64,000 bases of DNA. Origin: an uncultured Paracoccaceae bacterium. GTDB lineage: Bacteria; Pseudomonadota; Alphaproteobacteria; Rhodobacterales; Rhodobacteraceae. The stretch is from NCBI GenBank assembly GCA_947501555.1, contig CANMWG010000001.1, positions 1,860,001-1,924,000 on the forward strand, given 5' to 3'. A program made the translations under genes and the position numbers. Below, piece after piece: positions 25,182 to 34,053 of this stretch. The notes below the pieces were generated by a model. The model saw only the letters and a list, made by a program, of their open reading frames with translations, searched no databases and was not told the origin of the DNA. Within the stretch, counting starts at the first letter, position 1; the number at the start of each line of letters is the position of its first letter.

Positions 25182-27954
25182 CCCGCACCCCGCGCACAAC
25201 ATTGACGCGCCGGATGGATTAATCTGTCCGGCGTCTTCTATTTTTGACTATGATGCCGTGATGGCAGAGATTACCGCCTGCCAAAAAGACGGTATGTCGG
25301 AAAAGGACATCCGGAAGGCCGTTGTTGCAGTGTTAAACACGGCACGCCAAGCTGGGTTGAACACTATCGCCGAAGCCTTTCGCGCGCAGCCCTTTGCAGC
25401 GCGCGCCACGACCCGGGCATACAGTTGGCTCACCGACCAAGTGATGGCCATAGTATTACACGTCGCCCAAGATTTATTGCACCCTCTGCCAAACCCAACC
25501 GAAGGCGAACGGCTGTCCTTGATCGCTGTTGGCGGATATGGGCGCGGCGAGATGGCCCCCTTTTCGGACGTCGATTTGCTCTTCTTGACGCCCTATAAAA
25601 TCACGCCATGGGCCGAGAGCGTTATTGAATCGATGCTCTATATGTTGTGGGATTTGAAGCTGAAGGTTGGGCACGCCAGCCGAACAGTCAAAGACTGCCT
25701 GCGCCTTGCCCGCGAGGATTACACGATCCGCACTTCTTTGGTTGAATATCGTTATCTTGCGGGCGATGCGGATTTGGCTGAACAACTTGGCGAACGCCTG
25801 TGGTCAGACCTCTTCAAAAGCACGGCCAGCGACTTTATTGAGGCCAAGCTGTCTGAGCGTGCAAAACGCCATACCAAGCAAGGCGGCCAGCGGTATGTGG
25901 TTGAACCCAATGTGAAAGAGGGCAAAGGCGGGTTGCGTGACCTGCAATCCCTGTTCTGGATCAGCAAATATGTCAATGACGTCAAGGATGCGGCGGACCT
26001 AGTTGCGCTCAAGGTATTCACCCCGCAAGAGTTTGAAACCTTCGTCACCGCAGAAGACTTTCTTTGGGCCGTCCGGTGCCATTTGCATCTGATTGCCGGA
26101 CGCGCAATGGACCAACTAACTTTTGATCTACAGGTCGAGGTCGCAAGTGCGATGGGCTACATTGATCGCGACGGCCGGCGCGGCGTGGAACATTTCATGC
26201 AGGCCTATTTTCGCCAAGCAACACGCGTGGGCGAGCTGACCCGCGTTTTCCTGACCGCTCTTGAAGCAAATCACACCAAGCCCGAGCCCATGCTCGCGCG
26301 GCTGCTGACCCGCCGAAAGCAGGCAAAGCCCCCTTATGCTATCAAACAAAACCGGCTGACCGTCGCAGACGAAAAGGCGTTTTTTGCGGATAAGATGAAT
26401 ATGCTTCGGCTGTTTGAAGAGGCATTGCGCACCGGGACACTGCTGCACCCTGACGCAATGCGGCTGCTTGCGTCGAACCTTGACTTGATTGATTCAGAGA
26501 TGCGCGAAAACAAGGAAGCGCGCCGCATCTTCATCGATCTATTGCTTAAACACGGGAACCCCGAACGTGCCCTCCGGCGCATGAACGAATTGGGTGTGCT
26601 GAGCGCATTTATCCCGGAATTTGCGCCCATCGTCGCGATGATGCAGTTCAATATGTATCATCACTACACTGTCGACGAACACACGATCCAATGCATCAGC
26701 AACCTAGCACAGATCGAACGCAAAGAGCTGATCGAAGAGCTTCCCGTCGCCTCGGGCATTCTGGACCGGGGCGTTAATCGCAAGGTTCTTTATGTCGCGC
26801 TATTTCTGCACGATATCGGCAAAGGCCGTGACGAGGATCATTCCGTATTGGGGGCACAGATCGCCCGTAAAGTTGCCCCGCGTTTGGGGTTGAACAAAAA
26901 GGAATGCGAAACGGTGGAATGGCTGATCCGCAACCATCTGCTGCTGTCGGACGTGGCACAAAAGCGCGATATTTCGGAACCCCGAACGATCCACGGGTTC
27001 GCTAAGGCAGTGAAGACCGTTGAACGGCTTGATTTGCTGACGGTCCTGACAGTCTGCGACATTCGGGGCGTGGGCCCTGGAACCTGGAACAACTGGAAGG
27101 CTGTTCTGATCCGCAACCTGTACAAATCGACCAAAGAGGCATTGCAAAACGGGCTCGAGGATCTCAACCGCGAAACGTTGGAGGCGGAAGGAAAGCGCGC
27201 CCTGCGCGCGGCCCTCAGCGACTGGGATGCCAAATCGATCAAGGCCGAAATCGCAAGGCATTATGGCCCCTACTGGCAAGGCTTGCCCTTGTCCGCGAAA
27301 GTGGTGCTTGCCGAATTGCTGCACGGCATCCCGGATGACGAAATGCGTGTCGATATCATGCTTGATGAAGATCGCGATGCGACCCGGGCCTGCTTTGCCA
27401 TGGTCGATCATCCAGGCGTCTTCAGCCGGATGACCGGCGCACTGGCTTTGGTTGGTGCCAATATTGTCGACGCGCGAAGCTATACGTCAAAGGATGGCTA
27501 CGCCACCGCCGTGTTCTGGATACAAGACGACGACGGCAACCCCTACGACGCACAGCGGTTGCCACGGCTGCGCAAAATGATCGAACGTACTATGAAGGGT
27601 GAGGTGGTTCCACGCGAAGCCCTTAAGGATAAGGACAAGATCCGCAAACGTGAGCGCGCATTCCGCGTGCCCACCACCATCAGTTTTGACAATGACGGGT
27701 CGGAGATCTACTCAATCATTGAGGTCGATACCCGCGACCGCCCCGGACTTTTGTTCGACCTCACACGCACGCTTGCCAATAACAACATCTATGTTGCCTC
27801 TGCAGTGATCGCGACATACGGAGAGCAAGTTGTGGATACATTCTATGTCAAAGACATGGTCGGGTTGAAATTCCACTCTGATGCCAAAATGGCGAATCTG
27901 GAACGCAAGCTACGCGAAGCGATCACCAAGGGCGCCGAATGGGCCAACGCGTGA
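25141..27954 (+). CDS. glnD: [Protein-PII] uridylyltransferase/uridylyl-removing enzyme
   Basis: A 937-residue nitrogen sensor that uridylylates PII proteins when glutamine is low and removes UMP when it is high. The N-terminal nucleotidyltransferase has GGYGRGEMAPFSDVDLLFL; the central HD domain has ALFLHDIGKGRDEDHSVLGA; two C-terminal ACT domains (DHPGVFSRMTGALALVGANI and DRPGLLFDLTRTLANNNIYV) bind glutamine. The start is uncertain: the DGLICPASSIFD segment is conserved and no ATG precedes it, so TTG 25141 (with AGG 10 bases upstream) or GTG 25165 must be used; both lie inside the end of the lipoprotein gene. It is followed by murJ, as in many Rhodobacterales. Confidence 0.95.
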   Translation: MTQHHAALVAPGSNPHPAHNIDAPDGLICPASSIFDYDAVMAEITACQKDGMSEKDIRKAVVAVLNTARQAGLNTIAEAFRAQPFAARATTRAYSWLTDQVMAIVLHVAQDLLHPLPNPTEGERLSLIAVGGYGRGEMAPFSDVDLLFLTPYKITPWAESVIESMLYMLWDLKLKVGHASRTVKDCLRLAREDYTIRTSLVEYRYLAGDADLAEQLGERLWSDLFKSTASDFIEAKLSERAKRHTKQGGQRYVVEPNVKEGKGGLRDLQSLFWISKYVNDVKDAADLVALKVFTPQEFETFVTAEDFLWAVRCHLHLIAGRAMDQLTFDLQVEVASAMGYIDRDGRRGVEHFMQAYFRQATRVGELTRVFLTALEANHTKPEPMLARLLTRRKQAKPPYAIKQNRLTVADEKAFFADKMNMLRLFEEALRTGTLLHPDAMRLLASNLDLIDSEMRENKEARRIFIDLLLKHGNPERALRRMNELGVLSAFIPEFAPIVAMMQFNMYHHYTVDEHTIQCISNLAQIERKELIEELPVASGILDRGVNRKVLYVALFLHDIGKGRDEDHSVLGAQIARKVAPRLGLNKKECETVEWLIRNHLLLSDVAQKRDISEPRTIHGFAKAVKTVERLDLLTVLTVCDIRGVGPGTWNNWKAVLIRNLYKSTKEALQNGLEDLNRETLEAEGKRALRAALSDWDAKSIKAEIARHYGPYWQGLPLSAKVVLAELLHGIPDDEMRVDIMLDEDRDATRACFAMVDHPGVFSRMTGALALVGANIVDARSYTSKDGYATAVFWIQDDDGNPYDAQRLPRLRKMIERTMKGEVVPREALKDKDKIRKRERAFRVPTTISFDNDGSEIYSIIEVDTRDRPGLLFDLTRTLANNNIYVASAVIATYGEQVVDTFYVKDMVGLKFHSDAKMANLERKLREAITKGAEWANA

Positions 27955-27964
27955 AGGCAGCTGG

Positions 27965-29518
27965 ATGAAACCAATTCGCCTCATGTCGGGTTTCTTTACG
28001 GTTGGCCTTTGGACCTTGCTCAGCCGCGTGTTGGGCTTCGTGCGCGATATCATGATCGCGGCCTATCTGGGCACCGGCCCCGTCGCCGAGGCATTCCTGG
28101 CGGCATTTGCCCTACCCAACCTGTTTCGCCGCTTCTTTGCTGAAGGTGCATTCAACATGGCCTTCGTGCCAATGTTCTCAAAGAAGCTGGAAGCAGGCGA
28201 AGACCCTCAGAAATTTGCCCAAGATGCGTTTGTTGGGTTAGGCGCGATTCTGACGGTATTCACGGTCATCGGCGTTATTTTCATGCCTGCCTTGGTCACG
28301 ATGATGGTCAGCGGGTTTTTGGGCACCGAACGGTTTGATCTCGCCGTCTACTATGGCCGGATTGCGTTTCCTTATATCCTGTTTATCTCACTCTCTGCCC
28401 TTTTGTCGGGTGTGCTGAATGCAACGGGTAGGTTCACCGCCGCGGCCGCGGCGCCGGTGCTGCTGAACGTTATCTTTGTTGCGGCTTTTGTGATTGGGTC
28501 TTTGGTTATCGAAGATGATGACCAAATGGCGATGGGCCTTGCCCTTGCGTACGCCGTTCCTGTGGCAGGGATTGCACAGCTTGCGCTGGTTTGGTTCGCG
28601 GCAAAGCGTGCCGGATTTGCATTGCGGGTTGGGCGACCCAAACTGACCCCCGAGCTCAAACGCCTTGCAGTGATTGCCGCACCTGCCGCACTGGCAGGCG
28701 GTGTCGTGCAAATCAACCTGCTTGTGGGACGGCAGGTCGCTAGCTTCTTTGATGGGGCTCTCGCATGGTTGAACTATGCCGACCGGCTTTATCAATTGCC
28801 TCTTGGGGTCGTGGGTATTGCGATCGGGGTTGTGCTATTGCCAGACCTGTCGCGCCGCCTGCGGGCCGGTGATCAAGCCGGTGGCAAAGAAGCCTTCAAC
28901 CGCGCCAGTGAAATCAGCCTTGCGTTGACGATACCTGCAGCCGTTGCACTGATGATCATTCCGGTTCCGCTAGTCAGTGTTATTTTCGAACGGGGCGCAT
29001 TTACCAGCGAAGCCACTGCAGCTACCGCATTGGCGGTTGCGGTTTACGGGTTGGGACTGCCAGCTTTCGTTCTGCAGAAGACGTTCCAACCCCTATTCTT
29101 TGCCCGGGAAGACACAAAACGCCCTTTCTATTATGCGCTGATTGCACTGGTGCTGAACGCGGCCTTAGCCATCGGCCTGTCGCCAATCATCGGATACATT
29201 GCTGCAGCTGTGGGCACATCACTGACCGGCTGGGCCACCGCATTCTTGCTTTGGCGGGGGTCTCGCACAATGGGTGCGGCTGCAGATTTTGATGCGCGGT
29301 TCAAAGCGCGGATTGGCCGGATCATTCTGGCTGCCGTGGGCATGGGTGTGATCCTTGCCATTGCCGCACATCTGATGCAGCCGTTGTTCGCCATGGGCAT
29401 GATCAGATACCTGGCCCTGCTTGCGTTGGTCCTGATTGGGGTTGTAAGCTACTTTGGGGTCGGTCAACTGATCGGGGCGTTCAAACTGTCCGAGTTCAAA
29501 CGGAACCTCAGGCGCTAA
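27965..29518 (+). CDS. murJ: Lipid II flippase MurJ
   Basis: A 517-residue inner-membrane protein with about 14 helices (MVF/MOP exporter family) that moves lipid II across the membrane for peptidoglycan synthesis. It begins with the family's MKPIRLMSGFFTVGLWTL, then SRVLGFVRDIMIAAYLG, FRRFFAEGAFNMAFVPMFSK and ALAWLNYADRLYQLPLGVVG. The essential Arg in SRVLGFVRD is present. The start at 27965 (ATG, 10 bp after glnD) was chosen over an upstream in-frame site inside glnD. The 3' end overlaps the convergent rhomboid-like gene by 4 bp. Confidence 0.95.
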   Translation: MKPIRLMSGFFTVGLWTLLSRVLGFVRDIMIAAYLGTGPVAEAFLAAFALPNLFRRFFAEGAFNMAFVPMFSKKLEAGEDPQKFAQDAFVGLGAILTVFTVIGVIFMPALVTMMVSGFLGTERFDLAVYYGRIAFPYILFISLSALLSGVLNATGRFTAAAAAPVLLNVIFVAAFVIGSLVIEDDDQMAMGLALAYAVPVAGIAQLALVWFAAKRAGFALRVGRPKLTPELKRLAVIAAPAALAGGVVQINLLVGRQVASFFDGALAWLNYADRLYQLPLGVVGIAIGVVLLPDLSRRLRAGDQAGGKEAFNRASEISLALTIPAAVALMIIPVPLVSVIFERGAFTSEATAATALAVAVYGLGLPAFVLQKTFQPLFFAREDTKRPFYYALIALVLNAALAIGLSPIIGYIAAAVGTSLTGWATAFLLWRGSRTMGAAADFDARFKARIGRIILAAVGMGVILAIAAHLMQPLFAMGMIRYLALLALVLIGVVSYFGVGQLIGAFKLSEFKRNLRR

Positions 29519-30231
29519 GATCGTTGACGCATCCGGTTGATGAAAGTTGTCCAGCCACCGGGTGCCAAAAGAACTGACAAAGTAAACCCGGCGCAAAACC
29601 CGCTCAGCTCTGCAATCCAGGTTGGTGGCGCAGGCGTTTCGTAAAGAAACCCGGCCACAATCCCGAAAATCAGTTGGATCAACAACAAAAACCCGATCAA
29701 ACGAAAGGCCAAAAGTTGGTTTTCCCCCGCCTGCGCCAACCGAAGCCAAAGCGCATAGGTGTAAGCCCCAATAAGCCCGTAAACCGGCGTGAACCCACCC
29801 AACAGCGGAAATTGCCCATCAACGAGCAACCCGTAGACAACCGCACCCACAATCGCTGTGATCAGATAGAGGAGCACGACTTTGACACTGCCATAGAATT
29901 CGGCGGTGAACTTTCCCAAGGCCAAGGTCAAAGCTGCGCAAAAGGCCACCTGGGTCAGCGCCATATTGATGAACGGGTAGGTCACAAAGCGGACCAAAAT
30001 ACCAAAGGAATAATCGCCTGCGACAAGCATACGGTCCAAGACATTGGGCGAGAATCCATATTGGTTCACCGCCTCCAATCGCCAACCAAGCCCCATGGGA
30101 CCGCCGATAAAACCGTTCTCAGCTAATTGAAACAGCGCCTCAATCCCGAGGATCAGCAAGGTCAAAGCAATAATCAAAGGCGGCAGCGCATTAAACGGGC
30201 TTTCGGATGGGGCTTCGTTTTCAGGCTCCAT
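29515..30231 (-). CDS. Rhomboid-family membrane protein, catalytic residues absent
   Basis: A 238-residue membrane protein with six or seven helices in the rhomboid layout. RFVTYPFINMALTQVAF matches the family's RL.T..F.H....H..FN loop. The segment GGFTPVYGLIGAYTYALW aligns with the active-site helix GASGA..GLLG, but Phe147 replaces Ser; in the last core helix WIAELSGFCAG aligns with ..AH.GGF..G, but Glu208 replaces the catalytic His. It should therefore be proteolytically inactive, like iRhom/derlin-type members. It sits between murJ and trpS, an order conserved in Rhodobacterales as far as I recall, so the inactive form may be kept under selection. Confidence 0.78.
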   Translation of the reverse strand: MEPENEAPSESPFNALPPLIIALTLLILGIEALFQLAENGFIGGPMGLGWRLEAVNQYGFSPNVLDRMLVAGDYSFGILVRFVTYPFINMALTQVAFCAALTLALGKFTAEFYGSVKVVLLYLITAIVGAVVYGLLVDGQFPLLGGFTPVYGLIGAYTYALWLRLAQAGENQLLAFRLIGFLLLIQLIFGIVAGFLYETPAPPTWIAELSGFCAGFTLSVLLAPGGWTTFINRMRQRS

Positions 30232-30320
30232 GAGGTGTTTTCCGGGGCTGTTGAAGTTGACGGGTCAGTCTGGCATGGGTATGCGACCCCTGCCCTGAAA
30301 TCCAGCCCGGACTTTGCACA

Positions 30321-31337
30321 ATGACAGATACGACATTCACACCGCGCGTCTTCTCCGGGATCAAACCATCGGGTGGGTTGACCCTTGGCAACTACCTAGG
30401 CGCGATCAAACGGTTCGTAGGCATGCAAGGTCAGATGGAAACGGTCTATTGCGTCGTCGATCTCCATGCGATCACGGTCTGGCAGGACCCCAAAGAGCTC
30501 GCGAATATGACCCGCGAAGTGGCGGCTGGTTATCTGGCAGCGGGGCTCGATCCGTCCAGCTCAATCCTGTTCAACCAAAGCCAGGTTGCAGGCCACGCCG
30601 AATTGGGGTGGATTTTTAACTGCGTCGCGCGGGTTGGATGGATGGACCGCATGACCCAATTCAAGGACAAGGCGGGGGCCAATGCTGAAAAAGTGTCTCT
30701 TGGGCTTTATGCCTACCCTTCGCTGATGGCGGCTGACATTCTTTTGTATCATGCAACGCATGTGCCTGTTGGCGACGATCAAAAACAACATGTCGAACTG
30801 ACCCGCGATATCGCGGCCAAGTTCAATCATGACTTTAAGACGGATTTCTTTCCGATCACCGAACCGGTGATCGAAGGCCCTGCCACGCGGATCATGAACC
30901 TGCGGGACGGCACCAAAAAGATGTCGAAGTCCGGCGAAAGCGATATGGAACGTATCAACATGACCGATGATGCTGACAAGATTGCCAAAAAGTTCAAGAA
31001 AGCGAAAACCGATCCCGAACCCCTGCCCGAAACGGTGGAGGGTTTGGCAGATCGGCCCGAGGCCCGCAATCTGGTGGAAATCTACGCAGCTTTGGATGAA
31101 ACAACGCCCGAGGCCGTCATTGCGCAATATCCCGGTGCGGGCTGGGGCACGTTCAAACCGGCACTGGCCGATCTTGCTGTTGCGAAGCTCAGCCCGATAT
31201 CGGACGAAATGGCCCGGTTCATGGACGATCCCGCCGAGATAGACCGCATTCTGGGCGCAGGCTCGGAAAAGGCCCGCGCAATCGCCGAACCTATATTGCG
31301 CAAGACTTACGATATTGTTGGGATCCTGCGCTCTTAG
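30321..31337 (+). CDS. trpS: Tryptophanyl-tRNA synthetase
   Basis: A 338-residue class I synthetase charging tRNA-Trp. The nucleotide-binding signature (HIGH equivalent) is [13 protein letters not shown] and the second is [10 protein letters not shown]. Family motifs [42 protein letters not shown] and FNHDFKT are all present. It has the normal length and standard catalytic residues. It is divergent from the rhomboid-like gene with an 89-bp intergenic region and followed by the ilvE leader region. Confidence 0.97.
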   Translation: MTDTTFTPRVFSGIKPSGGLTLGNYLGAIKRFVGMQGQMETVYCVVDLHAITVWQDPKELANMTREVAAGYLAAGLDPSSSILFNQSQVAGHAELGWIFNCVARVGWMDRMTQFKDKAGANAEKVSLGLYAYPSLMAADILLYHATHVPVGDDQKQHVELTRDIAAKFNHDFKTDFFPITEPVIEGPATRIMNLRDGTKKMSKSGESDMERINMTDDADKIAKKFKKAKTDPEPLPETVEGLADRPEARNLVEIYAALDETTPEAVIAQYPGAGWGTFKPALADLAVAKLSPISDEMARFMDDPAEIDRILGAGSEKARAIAEPILRKTYDIVGILRS

Positions 31338-31458
31338 TCAGATAGCGCGACGGTCACAAAACTGATTCCATTGAATGCAACCCTGAGGTCGCGCGGTCTA
31401 GATTCGTTTGTCCGCCCCCGGGTGCCTTACCCTGTCCCTTGGTCACCCCGGTCCAGAA

Positions 31459-31488
31459 GGCGTTCGGTGTTCCCCGGCACCGAACGCC
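31459..31488 (+). promoter_or_regulatory. Perfect inverted repeat in the ilvE leader
   Basis: GGCGTTCGGTG-TTCCCCGG-CACCGAACGCC gives a perfect 11-bp stem with an 8-base loop, 60 bases upstream of the ilvE ATG and 122 bases after the trpS stop. No T-run follows, so it is not a standard terminator. It may be an operator for a dimeric regulator, or a leader RNA hairpin affecting ilvE. Confidence 0.5.
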
Positions 31489-31547
31489 CACGCGGCTTTA
31501 CCTCCCGTCAGACGCGTCCTAGGTTCACCATCAAAGGAGATTTGACG

Positions 31548-32411
31548 ATGGCGACAGGCACGAACATCCGTACGTATTTTGAGGGCGCTTGGCACAATGG
31601 AGATGTTCCAATCATGCGTGCCGCAGACCATGGATCTTGGCTCGGGACGACAGTCTTTGATGGTGCCCGTTTTGTGAACGGGCTGGCCCCTGATCTTGAC
31701 TTGCATTGCGCGAGGGTCAATCGGTCTGCTGAGGCGTTGATGATCAAACCAACTGTCAGCACCGAAGATATGATCGCTATCGCCCGCGAAGGGTTGGCAG
31801 CTTTTACCAAGAATGCCGCCGTCTACATTCGCCCAATGTACTGGGCCATTCACGGCGATCCCGCAGCAATCGCACCAAGTCCCGATGAAACAGGATTTGC
31901 GATTTGCCTTGAGGAAATTCCCTTTGCACCTGACACCGCCGCAACCACTTTGGGTCTGACTCAATTCCGCCGACCAACACTTGATAGCGCTGTTGTGAAT
32001 GCCAAAGCAGGCTGCCTTTACCCCAACAACGCCCGAATGTTGACCGAGGTCCGCGCGCGAGGGTTTGGCAACGCTTTGGTAGCTGATGCGCTGGGTAATG
32101 TCGCTGAAACGGCAACGGCCAACGTGTTCATGGTCAAAGATGGCGAGGTTTTCACACCCATCGCAAACGGCACATTTCTGGCGGGGATCACACGTGCCCG
32201 GCATATCAGCAACCTCAAGGCTGATGGCGTACAGGTGCATGAAACCGTGTTGTCATTTGACGATTTCCGACAGGCCGACGAGGTATTCCTTTCAGGAAAC
32301 ATGTCGAAGGTGACACCCGTCACAGCCTTTGAAGATCGTCAATATCAGGTCGGGCCAATGACCCGCAGGGTTCGTGAAATGTATTGGGACTGGGCTGCAT
32401 CAGGCTCATGA
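31548..32411 (+). CDS. ilvE: Branched-chain amino-acid aminotransferase (class IV)
   Basis: A 287-residue PLP enzyme that interconverts Leu, Ile and Val with their keto acids. The fold-type IV pattern is visible: the N-terminal YFEGAWHNGDVPIMRAADHGSWLG in two parts, VFDGARFVNG, and the PLP Lys in AVVNAKAGCLYPNNARML. VADALGNVAETATANVFMVKDG and FLAGITRARHI close the active site. The start at 31548 was chosen because AAGGAGA precedes it by 8 bases; the open frame's upstream extension covers the leader hairpin. The end overlaps the next gene by 4 bp. Confidence 0.93.
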   Translation: MATGTNIRTYFEGAWHNGDVPIMRAADHGSWLGTTVFDGARFVNGLAPDLDLHCARVNRSAEALMIKPTVSTEDMIAIAREGLAAFTKNAAVYIRPMYWAIHGDPAAIAPSPDETGFAICLEEIPFAPDTAATTLGLTQFRRPTLDSAVVNAKAGCLYPNNARMLTEVRARGFGNALVADALGNVAETATANVFMVKDGEVFTPIANGTFLAGITRARHISNLKADGVQVHETVLSFDDFRQADEVFLSGNMSKVTPVTAFEDRQYQVGPMTRRVREMYWDWAASGS

Positions 32412-33469
32412 AAACCCTTTGGTTCGACGCCGGACAAGTTGGATTGCTGGCAATCCTAACGACGTTCGGCGCGCTTTGTGCCATTGCATTGGGAATGCCC
32501 GCCCCGCTTTTGACTGGTCCAGCTGTTGTCTTGACGATCACATCCTTCGCAGGATTGCCGGTGAGGTTTCCGCTTTATTTGCGCGATGCCGTATTTCTGC
32601 TGGCAGGGATCGCAATCGGCGCAACAGTCTCATCAGAATCGATGGCAGCACTTGGACGCTGGCCGCTCGCTTTTGCGATACTGGGATGCACAGTCGTCAT
32701 GATGGTGATCCTGGGGCAATTCTTAATGCAACGGATGCTGCAAACAGATCGCTCCTCTGCACTTCTTGCAGCAACCCCCGGTCACCTAAGCTACGTTATC
32801 GCGATTGGTGAGGAGATGAGCTTGGCAACTGATCGGATTGCGGTGGTCCAATCGATCAGGTTGCTGGCTTTGACCCTTCTTGTGCCATTTCTAATCCGTT
32901 TTGCAGGTTTCGAAACTGGCATTGGCCTTGCATCAAACGGAGAAACCACTGCCGAAATGACTGTTTTGCAAACGGTGTTAACGATTGTGGCTGCGATTGG
33001 CTTGGTTCCATTGATCAAACGGACAGGTGCACCGGCGCCCATATTGCTTGCCGGCATGGCCGTTGGTGCGGTCGCGCGCGTATCCGGGATCGTTCCGGGC
33101 GGACTAAGCCATTTCGTGGCTTTGCCGGTTCTTGCGGCCATCGGCGCATTGATTGGCACGAGGTTTGTTGGCACGTCGCTGTCGCAATTGCGCGGGTCGA
33201 TTGTCGCTGGACTAGCGGGAACGACCTTGGCCGCCGCGCTGACGTTATTGGCTGCTTGGGCGGCGATGGGCATTGTTGATATGCCTTTGGCGCATATTCT
33301 GGTTGCTTTCGCGCCGGGTGGGCTTGAGACCATGGCCGTCATTGGGGCCGCCATCGGGGCAAACCCCGGATTTGTTGCCGCAGCACATGTTGGGCGGCTT
33401 TTGCTGCTGTCCGCACTGATACCCGTATTACTGGCGCGTCCCCAAACGCCGTTGCCTCGGCGCGAATGA
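32408..33469 (+). CDS. AbrB family (putative ammonia monooxygenase-like) membrane protein
   Basis: A 353-residue integral membrane protein with about ten helices, made of two similar halves (each has a G-rich helix pair such as FLLAGIAIGATVSSESMAALG and LPVLAAIGALIGTRFVGTSL). This pattern fits the AbrB/PF05145 family, whose old name 'putative ammonia monooxygenase' is misleading; members are membrane proteins of unclear transport or regulatory role. LLAATPGHLSYV and ILVAFAPGGLETMAVIG are the repeated family motifs. The start lies in an ATGA overlap with ilvE. The function is not known. Confidence 0.85.
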   Translation: MKTLWFDAGQVGLLAILTTFGALCAIALGMPAPLLTGPAVVLTITSFAGLPVRFPLYLRDAVFLLAGIAIGATVSSESMAALGRWPLAFAILGCTVVMMVILGQFLMQRMLQTDRSSALLAATPGHLSYVIAIGEEMSLATDRIAVVQSIRLLALTLLVPFLIRFAGFETGIGLASNGETTAEMTVLQTVLTIVAAIGLVPLIKRTGAPAPILLAGMAVGAVARVSGIVPGGLSHFVALPVLAAIGALIGTRFVGTSLSQLRGSIVAGLAGTTLAAALTLLAAWAAMGIVDMPLAHILVAFAPGGLETMAVIGAAIGANPGFVAAAHVGRLLLLSALIPVLLARPQTPLPRRE

Positions 33470-33502
33470 TACTCCACAGTCTGCAAACAGAAGGAGTGCA
33501 CC

Positions 33503-33958
33503 ATGCGTAAGTTTTTAGTCGTGCTGGACGATAGCCGAGAATGCCTCAATGCGATGCGGTTCGCGGCAATGCGGGCAGCACATTCCGGCGGCGGTGTGGC
33601 GATCTTGTCAATTATTCCACCAGATGAGTTTAATCACTGGATCGGTGTGGGCGAAATCATGCGGGCTGAAGCGCGCGAAAGGATCGAAGTCCATTACGAA
33701 GTTTTCGCAAAATGGATGCGCGATAAGCAAAATGTGCACCCAGAGCTGATCATCCGCGAAGGTGAACCATTGATCGAGATCATGAACCAAATCAAAGAAG
33801 ATTCCGAGATCGGTGTTTTGGTCTTGGGTGCTGGGAATGACAGCAAAGGCCCCGGCCCTTTGGTCACACACCTTAGTCGACAATCCGGCAGTTTGCCGAT
33901 CCCAATCACCATTGTCCCCGGTGATTTGCCCAAGGAAAGACTAGAGGCCATAACGTAA
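33503..33958 (+). CDS. Universal stress protein family protein
   Basis: A 151-residue UspA-like protein. It begins FLVVLDDSRECLNAMRFAAMRA, with the Asp of the ATP-binding family, then IREGEPLIEIMNQIKED and the region IGVLVLGAGNDSKGPGPLV, close to the G-2x-G-9x-G(S/T) nucleotide-binding motif (degenerate, with no clear final GS). Such proteins respond to starvation or redox stress and bind ATP or AMP in dimers. A GAAGGAG precedes the ATG by 7 bases. It is followed by the nfuA promoter region. Confidence 0.88.
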   Translation: MRKFLVVLDDSRECLNAMRFAAMRAAHSGGGVAILSIIPPDEFNHWIGVGEIMRAEARERIEVHYEVFAKWMRDKQNVHPELIIREGEPLIEIMNQIKEDSEIGVLVLGAGNDSKGPGPLVTHLSRQSGSLPIPITIVPGDLPKERLEAIT

Positions 33959-33977
33959 TGGCATGACCTTCAGATAA

Positions 33978-33994
33978 TTTAGAATCGTTCCAAT
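33978..33994 (+). promoter_or_regulatory. Irr (ICE)-like box upstream of nfuA
   Basis: TTTAGAA-TCG-TTCCAAT is close to the iron-control element TTTAGAA-N3-TTCTAAA of the alphaproteobacterial haem sensor Irr; the left arm is exact and 5 of 7 right-arm bases agree. It lies three bases upstream of a TTGACA -35 box. Control by Irr is inferred. Confidence 0.45.
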
Positions 33995-33996
33995 CC

Positions 33997-34026
33997 TTGA
34001 CATAAGCCGCTTGCAGGCGCATATCT
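33997..34026 (+). promoter_or_regulatory. Putative sigma-70 promoter of nfuA
   Basis: TTGACA at 33997-34002 is a perfect -35. ATATCT at 34021-34026, 18 bases later, is a fair -10, giving a transcript that begins about 20 bases before the nfuA ATG. Confidence 0.45.
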
Positions 34027-34053
34027 TAAGCCTGACAAAAAAGGTTTGCCCAC

